Assembly (NCBI RefSeq): GCF_013377785.1
Contig: NZ_JABXWT010000001.1
Span: 735,533 to 799,532, forward strand
From: Ruegeria haliotis
Lineage (GTDB): Bacteria > Pseudomonadota > Alphaproteobacteria > Rhodobacterales > Rhodobacteraceae
DNA length: 64,000 nt
Direction of reading: 5' to 3'
Both the position numbers and the translations under genes were made by a program. The notes under the pieces are model-generated. The model was not told the DNA's origin. It saw nothing but the letters and a program-made list of their open reading frames with translations, and searched no databases. Of the stretch, positions 35,822-44,380 are shown piece after piece. Numbering within the stretch: position 1 is the first letter of the stretch; every line of letters starts with the position of its first letter.

Positions 35822-35947
35822 TCAGTCGAGGCGCACGGCCGATCCGGACCCGGAATCGGCGGCACTGAACCCGATCTGATCCAGAGCGTAGGGCGCTGCA
35901 ACTGTGATGACGACCATTGCGGCGACGGCGGCGAGAAAGGCTTTCAT
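35822..35947 (-). CDS. 41-residue single-helix peptide in FDH operon
   Basis: A short gene of 42 codons: start ATG at 35947 behind a strong GGAGGAGACC site, stop TGA directly next to the regulator's ATG. The peptide is MKAFLAAVAAMVVITVAAP followed by YALDQIGFSAADSGSG and a short charged end. Residues 2-19 form one hydrophobic helix, so it is either a membrane micro-protein or a short secreted peptide. Its tight placement between the WD40-cytochrome gene and the regulator argues it is real. Function unknown; an assembly or accessory role for the FDH complex is a guess. Confidence 0.65.
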   Translation of the reverse strand: MKAFLAAVAAMVVITVAAPYALDQIGFSAADSGSGSAVRLD

Positions 35948-35960
35948 GGTCTCCTCCGAT

Positions 35961-37223
35961 TCAGTTTTGATCTGCCGTTGCGCGGCGTAGAAAGGCAATC
36001 AGATCAGCCCGGTCCTGAGGGCCTGTGATCCGTTGCATCGGCATCTTCGATCCCGGAATGTAATGGTCAGGTCCCTCATCGAAAAGGGCATTTATCGTTT
36101 CCTCATTCCAAACGATATCAGAGTCTTGCAGCGTATCCGAGTATAAATAGTCCGGTAGTGTTCCGGCCGGGCGCCCAAAGATTCCATACAGGGTTGGACC
36201 CGCGCGCCTGTCATCATCCCGTGTCAGGCTGTGACAGATCGAGCATTTGCGGGCGAACTGGCGTTCTCCGTTGCCCATCTCATTCGGGTTTTTCAGGAAA
36301 CTTGGCTCAGATGCGGCCATTTGTTCCTGATCTGACAAGGCGGCCAATGGCCAGCTGTACATCGCCTCGTCAATGCCACCAGCGTGAAGGTTCTGACCGT
36401 CAACAGAAAATGCCAACGCCCAGACGGGCCCGCGAAGCGTCGCGCGAAAATCCTGAGCGATATGCCATTCGATTGTATCTATGACCATGATGTACCCCTC
36501 GCCGTCGCCAACAGCCAGCAGTCGGCGATCAGGGCTGAGAGAGAGGGCAAGGATCGGGCGGCGGTCTAGGGTGAAATCGCGTTCGTCACCGGTCGCAAGG
36601 TCAAGAATGCGCGTGACACCATCGACTGCGCCATAAGCGATCCAGTTGTCTTCCGCGTTCAATACCAGTTCGTTGATGCCAAACCCGTGCTCGACCAACC
36701 GGGCTATTTCCTGCCCGCTGGAGACGTCCCAAACGCGCAGTGCGCCGTCCATTCCTGCGGAGTAAAGCAGCGTCCCATCGGGCGAAAACGCCACTGCGTT
36801 GACCCCACTTCCCGTCGGGCCGAGTATTGCGGCCTCGGAGCCATCTACGGGCCAAAGCCCGATTGTTCCGTCCCAGCTGGCTGTCGCGACATGGGTCTTT
36901 GATGCGGCCAGGCCGACAATCTTGCCTTGATGTCGTCCGACGATTTCGCCGTCGGGCCAGCGGCGCAGTGTGAAGTCGTCGCCTGCGGAATAGATCGCGG
37001 TGCCATTGAACGCGACCGAGTTGACGGCGGCCTCATGACCTTCCAACCACTCCGGGGTTTGTTCGGTCCAAAGGCCGACGGAGTTGTCGAAGCTTGCAGT
37101 CGCGATGCGTCCGTCCGCTGCTGTTGCGATCCCCATGATCGGGCCGCCATGACCCTTTAGCGTAAAGAACTCTGCCCCCGCAGGCAGGGGCAGCAATACC
37201 AGCGCGAAGGCCAGTGCGCGCAT
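35961..37223 (-). CDS. WD40 beta-propeller fused to a c-type cytochrome, periplasmic
   Basis: A 420-residue exported protein. Signal peptide about residues 1-17 (LLPLPAGA). Residues about 20-310 hold six or seven WD40-type repeats (LKGHGGPIMGIATAADGRIA; WLEGHEAAVNSVAFNGTAIY; GVNAVAFSPDGTLLYSAG). The last 95 residues are a cytochrome c domain: heme motif CSICH at 327-331, GPTLYGIFGRPAG, and a Met ligand in GSKMPM near 394. The gene abuts the FDH gamma gene with no gap. A periplasmic electron-transfer or docking partner of the dehydrogenase is likely, but the partner is not known. Confidence 0.85.
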   Translation of the reverse strand: MRALAFALVLLPLPAGAEFFTLKGHGGPIMGIATAADGRIATASFDNSVGLWTEQTPEWLEGHEAAVNSVAFNGTAIYSAGDDFTLRRWPDGEIVGRHQGKIVGLAASKTHVATASWDGTIGLWPVDGSEAAILGPTGSGVNAVAFSPDGTLLYSAGMDGALRVWDVSSGQEIARLVEHGFGINELVLNAEDNWIAYGAVDGVTRILDLATGDERDFTLDRRPILALSLSPDRRLLAVGDGEGYIMVIDTIEWHIAQDFRATLRGPVWALAFSVDGQNLHAGGIDEAMYSWPLAALSDQEQMAASEPSFLKNPNEMGNGERQFARKCSICHSLTRDDDRRAGPTLYGIFGRPAGTLPDYLYSDTLQDSDIVWNEETINALFDEGPDHYIPGSKMPMQRITGPQDRADLIAFLRRATADQN

Positions 37224-38429
37224 CTATTCAGCGGGGGAGGCCGTTGCCTTGCTGGCCTCTTTTTCCTGAACTTCCTCAAGCCACAGCGAGTGATGCTCGC
37301 GCGCCCATTGCTCTTCAACCTCGCCGGTTCCCATGGCATCAAATGCGCCCTCCATGCCGACCGACCCAAGGTAGATATGGGCCACGATGATGGCAATGAA
37401 GATATAAGCCACCATCACGTGCCAAACTTGGGCGTACTGCATCTCTTCCTGCGGCGACATCTGCACCGGGAGATTCAGGCCCAGCAGCTGCGGCAGGCCG
37501 GTTGCGTTTGCCGCCGAGAAGGTCTTGGCAAAAAGCGGCATTTCGAACGGGAACAGCAGCGACAGACCCGATAGGCTGATGGACACGCCCAATACGATGC
37601 AGGCCCAGAAGATAATCTTTTGCCCGGCATTGAATTTCTTCGCCGGGGGATGGCTGCCTTTGGTGAACAGACCACCACCGGCCGCAAGCCATCTCAAATC
37701 AGTTCGGTTGGGAATGTTATGCGCAATCCAGTTCACCGTGACGATCACAAGACCCAGCATGAACGACCATGCAAGGTTGTTGTGTAACCATTTGCATCCC
37801 TGAGCGATGGTTGCAAAGCCCTCCTTGCCAAAGATCGGGATCAGAAAATCCCGCCCGTAGAGTGTCAGCAGACCGGTCAGGCCCAAAACAAGGAAAGACC
37901 CGGCAAACAACCAGTGGCCGAACCTTTCAAAACCACCAAAGCGGGTGACAGTCCGCCCCGTCTTTTCACCGTCAATTCTGATCTTCCCCCGGATCAGGAA
38001 GAACAGTAGCAGGATAATCAGCATTCCCCCCAGAACGTATGTCCCGTTTTCACGCAGCGGACCGGTGCGGAAGTTGAGCCACCACATGCCGCCATCCTGG
38101 ATCAAAACGCTGGCTGCGGGACCTTTGGAGGATACCGTCACATCTGCTGAACCATAACGCAGCGCACGATAGACATCACTGTCCGAGGCAACCCCACGGG
38201 TTCCCAATTGGCCCAACAAACCCTCGGCATTGCCTTGCCCGGTATTGTCCGAACGATAGCTTTTATCGACCTGCTCGCCACGCTGGCGGGCAAGGATATC
38301 CTCCAACGTCGTGGCCCCCCCGGTCGAGGTTCGCTCGTCCGTGGTGGCGGCTCCGTCGTCGGTGGTTTGGGCAACAGCTATCTGAACTGTTCCAATAGTG
38401 AGCAGAAATGCGATGAGTAAGCGGAACAT
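37224..38429 (-). CDS. fdhC: formate dehydrogenase gamma subunit (cytochrome b)
   Basis: A 401-residue membrane subunit. A signal-like helix (residues about 2-20) and a polar region of about 110 residues precede helices typical of FDH cytochrome b556 (GGMLIILLLFFLI; RFGGFERFGHWLFAGSFLVL; CKWLHNNLAWSFMLGLVIV; VWHVMVAYIFIAIIVAHIY), with heme-ligand histidines in GHWLF, WLHNN and HVMVAY. It anchors the periplasmic enzyme and passes electrons to quinone. The ATG at 38429 is eight codons inside the longest frame and places the hydrophobic segment first; GAGG lies upstream. Confidence 0.9.
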   Translation of the reverse strand: MFRLLIAFLLTIGTVQIAVAQTTDDGAATTDERTSTGGATTLEDILARQRGEQVDKSYRSDNTGQGNAEGLLGQLGTRGVASDSDVYRALRYGSADVTVSSKGPAASVLIQDGGMWWLNFRTGPLRENGTYVLGGMLIILLLFFLIRGKIRIDGEKTGRTVTRFGGFERFGHWLFAGSFLVLGLTGLLTLYGRDFLIPIFGKEGFATIAQGCKWLHNNLAWSFMLGLVIVTVNWIAHNIPNRTDLRWLAAGGGLFTKGSHPPAKKFNAGQKIIFWACIVLGVSISLSGLSLLFPFEMPLFAKTFSAANATGLPQLLGLNLPVQMSPQEEMQYAQVWHVMVAYIFIAIIVAHIYLGSVGMEGAFDAMGTGEVEEQWAREHHSLWLEEVQEKEASKATASPAE

Positions 38430-38501
38430 CTGAACCTCGGTCAAAATTCCCAAGCAGATGACCCGCCTGCGCGGGTCATCTGTATTTTAACTGACGGAGT
38501 C

Positions 38502-39095
38502 TTAGCCGTCTTTCTGGTCGTATGCCGTGCCCCAACCCCAGGCGCCCGAGCCGAAGCCGCGCGCCACAACGCGTTCGCGGTAAACAGCCGAGACCACGTC
38601 GCCGTCACCGGCAAGCAGGGCCTTGGTGGAACACATCTCGGCGCAGATGGGCAGTTTGCCCTCGGCGATCCGGTTGCGACCATATTTGGCGAACTCTGCG
38701 GTTGAGTGCGTTTCCTCGGGGCCACCGGCGCAGAAGGTACATTTGTCCATCTTGCCGCGTGATCCGAAGTTGCCCGCCTGCGGGTATTGCGGCGCACCGA
38801 ACGGGCACGCGTAGAAGCAATAGCCGCAGCCAATGCACAGGTCCTTGGAGTGCAGGACGACGCCTTCTTCATTCTGATAGAAGCAGTCGACCGGGCATAC
38901 CGCCATGCAAGGCGCATCCGAGCAATGCATACAGGCCACCGAGATCGAGCGTTCGCCCGGGTTGCCGTCATTGATCGTCACCACCCTGCGGCGGTTGATG
39001 CCCCAGGGCACCTCGTGCTCGTTCTTACACGCGGTTACGCAGGCGTTGCACTCGATGCAGCGTTCAGCGTCGCAGAGAAACTTTGCTCTAGCCAT
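38502..39095 (-). CDS. fdhB: formate dehydrogenase beta subunit, four-cluster ferredoxin
   Basis: A 197-residue Fe-S protein with four cysteine clusters: [54 protein letters not shown], and [10 protein letters not shown] with [10 protein letters not shown]. This is the FdnH/Fdo-like electron wire between the alpha and gamma subunits. It lacks the C-terminal membrane helix found in E. coli FdnH. AAAGGAGG precedes the ATG, which lies 12 bases after the alpha stop. Confidence 0.94.
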   Translation of the reverse strand: MARAKFLCDAERCIECNACVTACKNEHEVPWGINRRRVVTINDGNPGERSISVACMHCSDAPCMAVCPVDCFYQNEEGVVLHSKDLCIGCGYCFYACPFGAPQYPQAGNFGSRGKMDKCTFCAGGPEETHSTAEFAKYGRNRIAEGKLPICAEMCSTKALLAGDGDVVSAVYRERVVARGFGSGAWGWGTAYDQKDG

Positions 39096-39107
39096 TATCG
39101 TCCTCCT

Positions 39108-42002
39108 TTACGCTGACCAGATTTTGCAGAGCGTCACTTTGGACTCCTGCATCTGGGTCACTGAATCGTAGCCATAGGTCTGGGCGGTGTTGGAACTTTC
39201 ACCCAGCACATAAGGGTCGGCCCCTGCGGGATATTTGTGCCGCAGATCCTCGCCTTGGAAATGGCCGCCAAAGTGGAACGGCATAAAGGCCACGCCGGCA
39301 CCGACCCTGTTGGTCAGCATCGCCATCACCTTGACCTTACCGCCCTCGGGACCTTCGACCCAGACCTGAGCTCCGTCCCGAACACCAAGGTTGTTGGCAT
39401 CGCGCGGGTTGATCTCGACGAACATGTCCTGTTGCAGCTCGGCCAGCCACGGGTTCGACCGGCTTTCCTCGCCACCGCCCTCATATTCGACCAGGCGACC
39501 TGACGTTAGGATTATCGGATAATCCTTTGAAAAGTCGTTCTTTTGGATCGAAGCATAAAGGGTGGGAAGGCGATAGGCCTGACGGTCCTCGTAGGTCGGA
39601 TAATCCTCGACCAGATCGCGCCGTGGCGTATAAAGCGGCTCACGATGGATTGGGACCGGATCCGGGAAGGTCCAGACAACCGCGCGGGCTTTGGCGTTCC
39701 CGAAGGGCGCGCAGCCATGCTCGATCGCGACCCGTTGGATGCCGCCAGACAGGTCGGTTTTCCAGTTGGTCTCAGGCCCCGCAACAGCGTCGATTGCTGC
39801 GCGTTCCTCAGCCGTCAGATCGCCGTCCCAGCCAAGGTCTATCAGCATCTGCATCGTGAATTCCGGATAACCATCCTGAATTTCCGAACCGACGCTATAG
39901 ACCCCTTCGGCCAGCAGGTTGTCGCCATCACGCTCCACGCCGAAACGGGCACGGAAGGTCAGGCCGCCTTCGGCCACCGGCTTGGACATGTCATAGAGGT
40001 TAGGTGTCCCCGTATGACCCATCTCTGCCGTACCCCAGCAAGGCCAGGGCAGACCGTAGTACTCGCCGTCGTTTGGACCTCCAATGGCCTGCAGCGTCGT
40101 TCTATCGAACGTGTGCTGGTTGGCCATGTGGCTTTTCAAACGTTCCGGTGACTGGCCGGTATATCCGATGGTCCAGAGACCCGAGTTGAACTCGCGCGTG
40201 ATACTCTCGACATTTGGGGTTTCGGCATCATCCATTTCGATGTTGCGGAAGAACCGATCCGCCCAGCCAAACTTGTTGGCGAACTTGGCCATGATGACCT
40301 CGTCCGGCAGGCTTTCGAACAGCGGTTCGACAACCTTGTCGCGCCATTGTAGTGATCGGTTCGAGGCCGTGACCGAGCCACGAGTTTCGAACTGCGTACA
40401 AGCAGGCAACAGGTAAACGCCATCCGTTCGGTCATGCAGAACGGCGGAAACGGTGGGATACGGGTCAATCACGACCAGCATGTCCAGTTTTTCCATCGCC
40501 GTCTTCATTTCCGGCCCGCGGGTTTGCGAGTTCGGTGCGTGGCCCCACAGAACCATGGCGCGGACGTTGTTGTCCTGATCCATGTTCTCCGGGTCTTCCA
40601 GTACACCATCGATCCAGCGGGAAACAGGAATGCCGCGTTCGTTCTGAAGCGGTTTGTCCTTGCCGTCCTTGTCCTTGATCGAGGCGAACTGACCAGCCAG
40701 CCATTCGGGTTCCTCACCCCAGACACGTGCCCAGTGACCCCATGCGCCTTTCGACAGGCCGTAATAGCCGGGCAAGGTGTGGGACAGAACACCAAGGTCC
40801 GTCGCGCCTTGCACATTGTCATGGCCGCGGAAGATGTTGGTGCCACCACCCGAGGTGCCCATGTTGCCGAGCGCTAGTTGCAGCACGCAATAGGCGCGGG
40901 TGTTGTTGTTACCGTTGGTGTGCTGCGTACCGCCCATGCACCAGACGACCGTGCCGGGACGGTTGTTGGCCATGGTGCGTGCAACGCGACGCAGCTGCGA
41001 GCCGGGCGTGCCGGTGACGCGCTCCACCTCATCGGGATTCCACTTGGCAACCTCTTCACGGATCTGATCCATGCCCCAGACACGGGTGCGGATGAACTCT
41101 TTGTCCTCCCAACCGTTGTCAAAGATGTGCCACAGGATTCCCCAGACCAACGCAACGTCGGTACCGGGACGAAAGCGGACATATTCATCTGCGTGTGCTG
41201 CGGTACGCGTAAAGCGTGGGTCGCAAACGATCAGCGGGGCGTTATTCTGCTCTTTCGCGCGCAGAATATGCAACAGCGAGACGGGGTGCGCCTCGGCCGG
41301 GTTGCCGCCGATGATGAAGATCGCCTTACTGTTGTGCATGTCGTTGTAGGAATTGGTCATGGCGCCGTAGCCCCATGTATTCGCAACACCGGCAACAGTG
41401 GTCGAGTGGCAGATACGCGCCTGATGGTCCACGTTGTTCGTGCCCCAATAGGCGGCGAACTTGCGGAACATATACGCTTGTTCGTTATTGTGTTTGGCAG
41501 AACCCAGCCAATAGACGCTGTCCGGCCCGGATTCTTCGCGGATGCTCATCATGCCGTCGCCGATCTCGTTGATCGCCTGTTCCCAGCTGATGCGCTTCCA
41601 CTCGCCGCCTTCCTTTTTCATCGGATACTTCAGGCGGCGTTCGCCATGGGCGTGCTCACGAACCGAGGCCCCTTTGGCGCAGTGTGCACCCAGGTTGAAC
41701 GGGCTGTCCCAGCCGGGCTCCTGGCCCACCCAGACGCCGTTCTGCACTTCGGCAACGACTGTACAGCCGACCGAACAATGGGTACATACGGATTTGATGT
41801 TTTCCACCGCCGTATTGGCGGCTGTCTGGGCGCTGGCTGGCGTCACGGTTCCACCCGTGGCGCTGATCGCGGCAAGGCCGCCGATCGTCAGGCCCGATCC
41901 ACGCAGGAATGCGCGGCGATCGACGGTTTTCTCGCCGACCTGGGACAGGATACTTGTCCGCTGGGGGCGTCTCGCAACCCCGTTGGTCTTTTTCCTAAGC
42001 AT
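39108..42002 (-). CDS. fdhA: formate dehydrogenase alpha subunit, Mo/W-bisMGD
   Basis: A 964-residue catalytic subunit oxidising formate to CO2. A TAT signal (DRRAFLRGSGLTIGG, about 28-42) shows export to the periplasm. The 4Fe-4S ligands are Cys73, Cys76, Cys80 and Cys108. The metal-ligand position is Cys198 in RICHSTTV with His199, so this is the cysteine, not selenocysteine, form. The C-terminal molybdopterin dinucleotide domain is complete (PIILTSGRLVEYEGGGEE; FVEINPRDANNLGV). AGGGAGGAAAG precedes the ATG. The tungstate importer and regulator nearby suggest tungsten as the metal; that is inference. Confidence 0.95.
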   Translation of the reverse strand: MLRKKTNGVARRPQRTSILSQVGEKTVDRRAFLRGSGLTIGGLAAISATGGTVTPASAQTAANTAVENIKSVCTHCSVGCTVVAEVQNGVWVGQEPGWDSPFNLGAHCAKGASVREHAHGERRLKYPMKKEGGEWKRISWEQAINEIGDGMMSIREESGPDSVYWLGSAKHNNEQAYMFRKFAAYWGTNNVDHQARICHSTTVAGVANTWGYGAMTNSYNDMHNSKAIFIIGGNPAEAHPVSLLHILRAKEQNNAPLIVCDPRFTRTAAHADEYVRFRPGTDVALVWGILWHIFDNGWEDKEFIRTRVWGMDQIREEVAKWNPDEVERVTGTPGSQLRRVARTMANNRPGTVVWCMGGTQHTNGNNNTRAYCVLQLALGNMGTSGGGTNIFRGHDNVQGATDLGVLSHTLPGYYGLSKGAWGHWARVWGEEPEWLAGQFASIKDKDGKDKPLQNERGIPVSRWIDGVLEDPENMDQDNNVRAMVLWGHAPNSQTRGPEMKTAMEKLDMLVVIDPYPTVSAVLHDRTDGVYLLPACTQFETRGSVTASNRSLQWRDKVVEPLFESLPDEVIMAKFANKFGWADRFFRNIEMDDAETPNVESITREFNSGLWTIGYTGQSPERLKSHMANQHTFDRTTLQAIGGPNDGEYYGLPWPCWGTAEMGHTGTPNLYDMSKPVAEGGLTFRARFGVERDGDNLLAEGVYSVGSEIQDGYPEFTMQMLIDLGWDGDLTAEERAAIDAVAGPETNWKTDLSGGIQRVAIEHGCAPFGNAKARAVVWTFPDPVPIHREPLYTPRRDLVEDYPTYEDRQAYRLPTLYASIQKNDFSKDYPIILTSGRLVEYEGGGEESRSNPWLAELQQDMFVEINPRDANNLGVRDGAQVWVEGPEGGKVKVMAMLTNRVGAGVAFMPFHFGGHFQGEDLRHKYPAGADPYVLGESSNTAQTYGYDSVTQMQESKVTLCKIWSA

Positions 42003-42108
42003 TACTTTCCTCCCTTGCGCGCCATGTGTTTCATGGCTGGCTTGGTACTGCTGATGCCGACGTCAGGGCCAATCGCAACCGTCTGTCGGGTGGTGAAAAC
42101 GTCCGGTC

Positions 42109-42297
42109 CTAGAACCGGGTGCTTTCGATGTAGGCGCGCGTGTGCGCGGTATCCTGCATGCGGGTTTCATCCGTCGGCAGTTCGGCTGCTTCGGCTTTTC
42201 CGCTCAGAGTGGCGGCGGCAACGGCAGCTGGCGCTGCTGTTCCGGCCAGTTTTAGAAAGTCGCGGCGCGTGGCGCCTTCTTCCTTGGTCTTGCTCAT
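42109..42297 (-). CDS. formate dehydrogenase region TAT-signal mini-protein
   Basis: A 62-residue protein with a twin-arginine signal (ATRRDFLKLAGTAAPAAV) and a short remainder ending RAYIESTRF. It matches the small family known as formate dehydrogenase region TAT target, always found beside FDH alpha genes; the role is unknown, possibly as an assembly or targeting subunit. The ATG at 42297 follows AAAGGAGGAGCCC; the frame starts six codons earlier within that site, so the shorter start is chosen. It lies directly before fdhA. Confidence 0.88.
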   Translation of the reverse strand: MSKTKEEGATRRDFLKLAGTAAPAAVAAATLSGKAEAAELPTDETRMQDTAHTRAYIESTRF

Positions 42298-42358
42298 GGG
42301 CTCCTCCTTTCCCATTTGCGATCTAGCGCCAAATTAAGCGCTGGCGAGAGGCAGCGGT

Positions 42359-42970
42359 TCACGCTGCCGTCATTCGAAAGGCTTCACGCTCGATCTCCAT
42401 GAACACCCGACCGGCGGTTCCGACCGAGGCATAGAGAACCGAATTTTCAGCAGCTTCCAAATCCGAATAGAAATGTGCGGCCCACGGGCCGATATGTTTG
42501 TTCCAGAACGCTTTTTGTTCGTCCAGCGAGGCCGGTGTTCCAAAGCGCCCGACGATCATCCCCGCCATCATCTCCATAAGCGAGGCAATGTTGTCTTCGG
42601 GTTCAAAGACATTTGCAGCGCGTGTAATGCGCTGCGCAGCCATATCGTTACGAAGTTGTGCCAAGGGCTTTTCGTTCAGGAAACCAGTTAGGTAAAAGCT
42701 GGCATAAGGCAGCAACTCACCGCGCCCCAGACCGATAAACAACGCGTTGAACTCACGCTCGGCCGCCGCGGGTTTGGTGACTTTGGCCACGCGGGCCATG
42801 GCCTGAATGGCCTGACCCAAATCGGTTTCATCGCCGGTCAGCCCACTCATCTGAGACAGCAACATCTGATCCGGTGGACCGGCCAGCAACAACCCAAGGA
42901 AGTTGTAGAAATCCGCGCGCAGGCGATCCTCTGCCGAGACATCCAGATGTTGCGCATTGTTCGCGGTCAT
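42359..42970 (-). CDS. TorD/DmsD family molybdoenzyme chaperone
   Basis: A 203-residue all-helical cytoplasmic chaperone: ADFYNFLGLLLAGPPDQMLL, EREFNALFIGLGRGELLPYASFYLTGFLNEKPLAQLRNDMA with the family's central motif, and MMAGMIVGRFGTPASLDEQKAFWNKHIGPWA. Such proteins hold the apo catalytic subunit and its TAT signal until cofactor is loaded, here very likely for FdhA. The ATG at 42970 has AAGGA upstream and begins four bases after the DUF3306 stop. Confidence 0.9.
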   Translation of the reverse strand: MTANNAQHLDVSAEDRLRADFYNFLGLLLAGPPDQMLLSQMSGLTGDETDLGQAIQAMARVAKVTKPAAAEREFNALFIGLGRGELLPYASFYLTGFLNEKPLAQLRNDMAAQRITRAANVFEPEDNIASLMEMMAGMIVGRFGTPASLDEQKAFWNKHIGPWAAHFYSDLEAAENSVLYASVGTAGRVFMEIEREAFRMTAA

Positions 42971-42974
42971 TGGG

Positions 42975-43574
42975 TCATCCTTCGAATTCAAATGTCATGC
43001 GACGCGGAGCAGGGGGCATTTCCGTGTCCTCCAGCTCTTCGAGCTCTGGCGATTGCACTGCGACTTCAACGGGTTCATCAGCCGGTTCGGCCAGCACGGC
43101 GAGTTCTTCTTCTTGTGTCTCGAGTTCCAATGTCTCGGGCGTGTCTGCGGCTGGGGTCTCGACTTCGGTGTCATCGGCGGCAAGCGCTTCAACATGGGCC
43201 AGCATGCCCTTACCCACTTGATAGGCGGTCTGGATGTTTTCGATCACACAAGCCGCATCGGTATAGTCTTCTCCGTAATCGACAAGGCCATCCACATTGG
43301 CCAGAACCGGATTCAGCCGCCACAGGCGTCGCAGTGCGCGGCGGCGCAGGCGATCCGGGATGGCCTGTGACATGAAGCCCGAGACATCGTCGCCCAGTTG
43401 GAGGTGATCGGGATCAGGCAAATTGAACTCGGCCAGAATTTCGTGATCGGGCTTGGCGTCCAGTTCGGCCTGTTGATCGGCCACGGCACTTGCTTCGATT
43501 GCTTCACGTTCGGTTTCAGCCTCGGCCTGAACAGCAGCTTTGCGACGGGACCAGAAATCTCGGGTTTCACTCAT
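42975..43574 (-). CDS. DUF3306 domain protein
   Basis: A 199-residue acidic protein. N-terminal FWSRRKAAVQAEAETEREAI, then LPDPDHLQLGDDVSGFMSQAIPDRLRRRALRRLWRLNP, which is the recognisable DUF3306 core, followed by a Glu-rich tail (about 130-190). The family occurs with FDH genes and is taken to be an accessory factor; activity unknown. Its ATG overlaps the DUF3305 stop (ATGA), and the chaperone gene follows after four bases. Confidence 0.85.
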   Translation of the reverse strand: MSETRDFWSRRKAAVQAEAETEREAIEASAVADQQAELDAKPDHEILAEFNLPDPDHLQLGDDVSGFMSQAIPDRLRRRALRRLWRLNPVLANVDGLVDYGEDYTDAACVIENIQTAYQVGKGMLAHVEALAADDTEVETPAADTPETLELETQEEELAVLAEPADEPVEVAVQSPELEELEDTEMPPAPRRMTFEFEG

Positions 43575-44125
43575 TGTACAACCCTCCGCGGTGCGCGGTA
43601 GACATCCGAGTCCTGTCGAATACGGGCGTCCCCTTTGCCGTCTTCGACAAGGTCCGTCCGTTTCTTGTCACGGCGGCGTTTGACGAAAACCTCATCGTGG
43701 TGGTGTTGCAACGCGAAATCGCGGACCCAGGCGATCAACCCTTCGGACATCGGGATCTTTTCCACGATTTCTTCGCCGGTATCGGCATAGTCCTGACCTT
43801 CGAACGGAGACGCCGTGATAAGAACCGCATCCATAGGTCGGTCGCCATCTATTTCATTACGCAAAATCAGATAGATTGACGGCTGCCCATCTGACAGATT
43901 GACCATATACGCCTCGGTCTCATCAGCCCAAAGGGTAAGGGGCAGGGTGGCCGCATGGTATTCGATGGCCTCGCCTTCGCGGCGCAATTCCTGCCAGTCA
44001 GCAGGGCCCGCGCCGGGCAGGGCGGCTATCGCACGCCAGTTCCATTTGGCCCAGCGAGTCACGCCGGGTGTTTTGCGCACAATGACGCCAACAGGCATTT
44101 CGATTTGGCTTGCGGCCTTGGCCAC
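43571..44125 (-). CDS. DUF3305 domain protein
   Basis: A 184-residue protein with the DUF3305 pattern MPVGVIVRKTPGVTRWAKWNW, WADETEAYMVNLSDGQPSIYLILR, and DEVFVKRRRDKKR near the end. It is probably a cytoplasmic FDH accessory factor, partner of DUF3306. I take GTG at 44125 as the start because GGGGAGGAACCA lies directly upstream; the frame is open 30 codons further. It is the first gene of the minus-strand FDH operon that runs to 34949. Confidence 0.83.
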   Translation of the reverse strand: MAKAASQIEMPVGVIVRKTPGVTRWAKWNWRAIAALPGAGPADWQELRREGEAIEYHAATLPLTLWADETEAYMVNLSDGQPSIYLILRNEIDGDRPMDAVLITASPFEGQDYADTGEEIVEKIPMSEGLIAWVRDFALQHHHDEVFVKRRRDKKRTDLVEDGKGDARIRQDSDVYRAPRRVVQ

Positions 44126-44380
44126 TGGTTCCTCCCCGGAAGGCTCTCCCCTGCCTTCTCCTGCGTCTACTATGGTACACAAGGTGCCTGTGTGCCAAGC
44201 CTGTATTGAAGGCAAATGGGCCGGATCACCAAAAATTTAACATGTGAAATTCCGACCATTACCCTCGGGAAATCGGCGGTAACTTCGTCGTCAAAAGGTG
44301 TAGCTTTTGCAGAGACCGGATTGCCACTTTGCGGATACGGTCTAATGTGCTCCGGGTAGGGAATATGTCCGGGGAGGGAT
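44126..44380. promoter_or_regulatory. divergent control region of the FDH operon and the ferredoxin gene
   Basis: A 255-base gap between divergent starts. It contains the imperfect dyad GGTACACA-N7-TGTGTGCC (44174-44196, seven of eight arm positions paired), which is about 50 bases before the DUF3305 GTG. The rest is comparatively AT-rich and presumably carries both promoters. GGGGAGG precedes the ferredoxin ATG. No gene seen. Confidence 0.45.

Noticed and set aside
41400..41420. In-frame UGA/selenocysteine in the FDH alpha gene
   Set aside because: The frame is continuous and the position is an ordinary cysteine (Cys198); no SECIS-like hairpin is needed.
40878..42326. 482-codon plus-strand frame
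   Set aside because: Antisense to fdhA and the TAT mini-protein gene; composition typical of a shadow frame.
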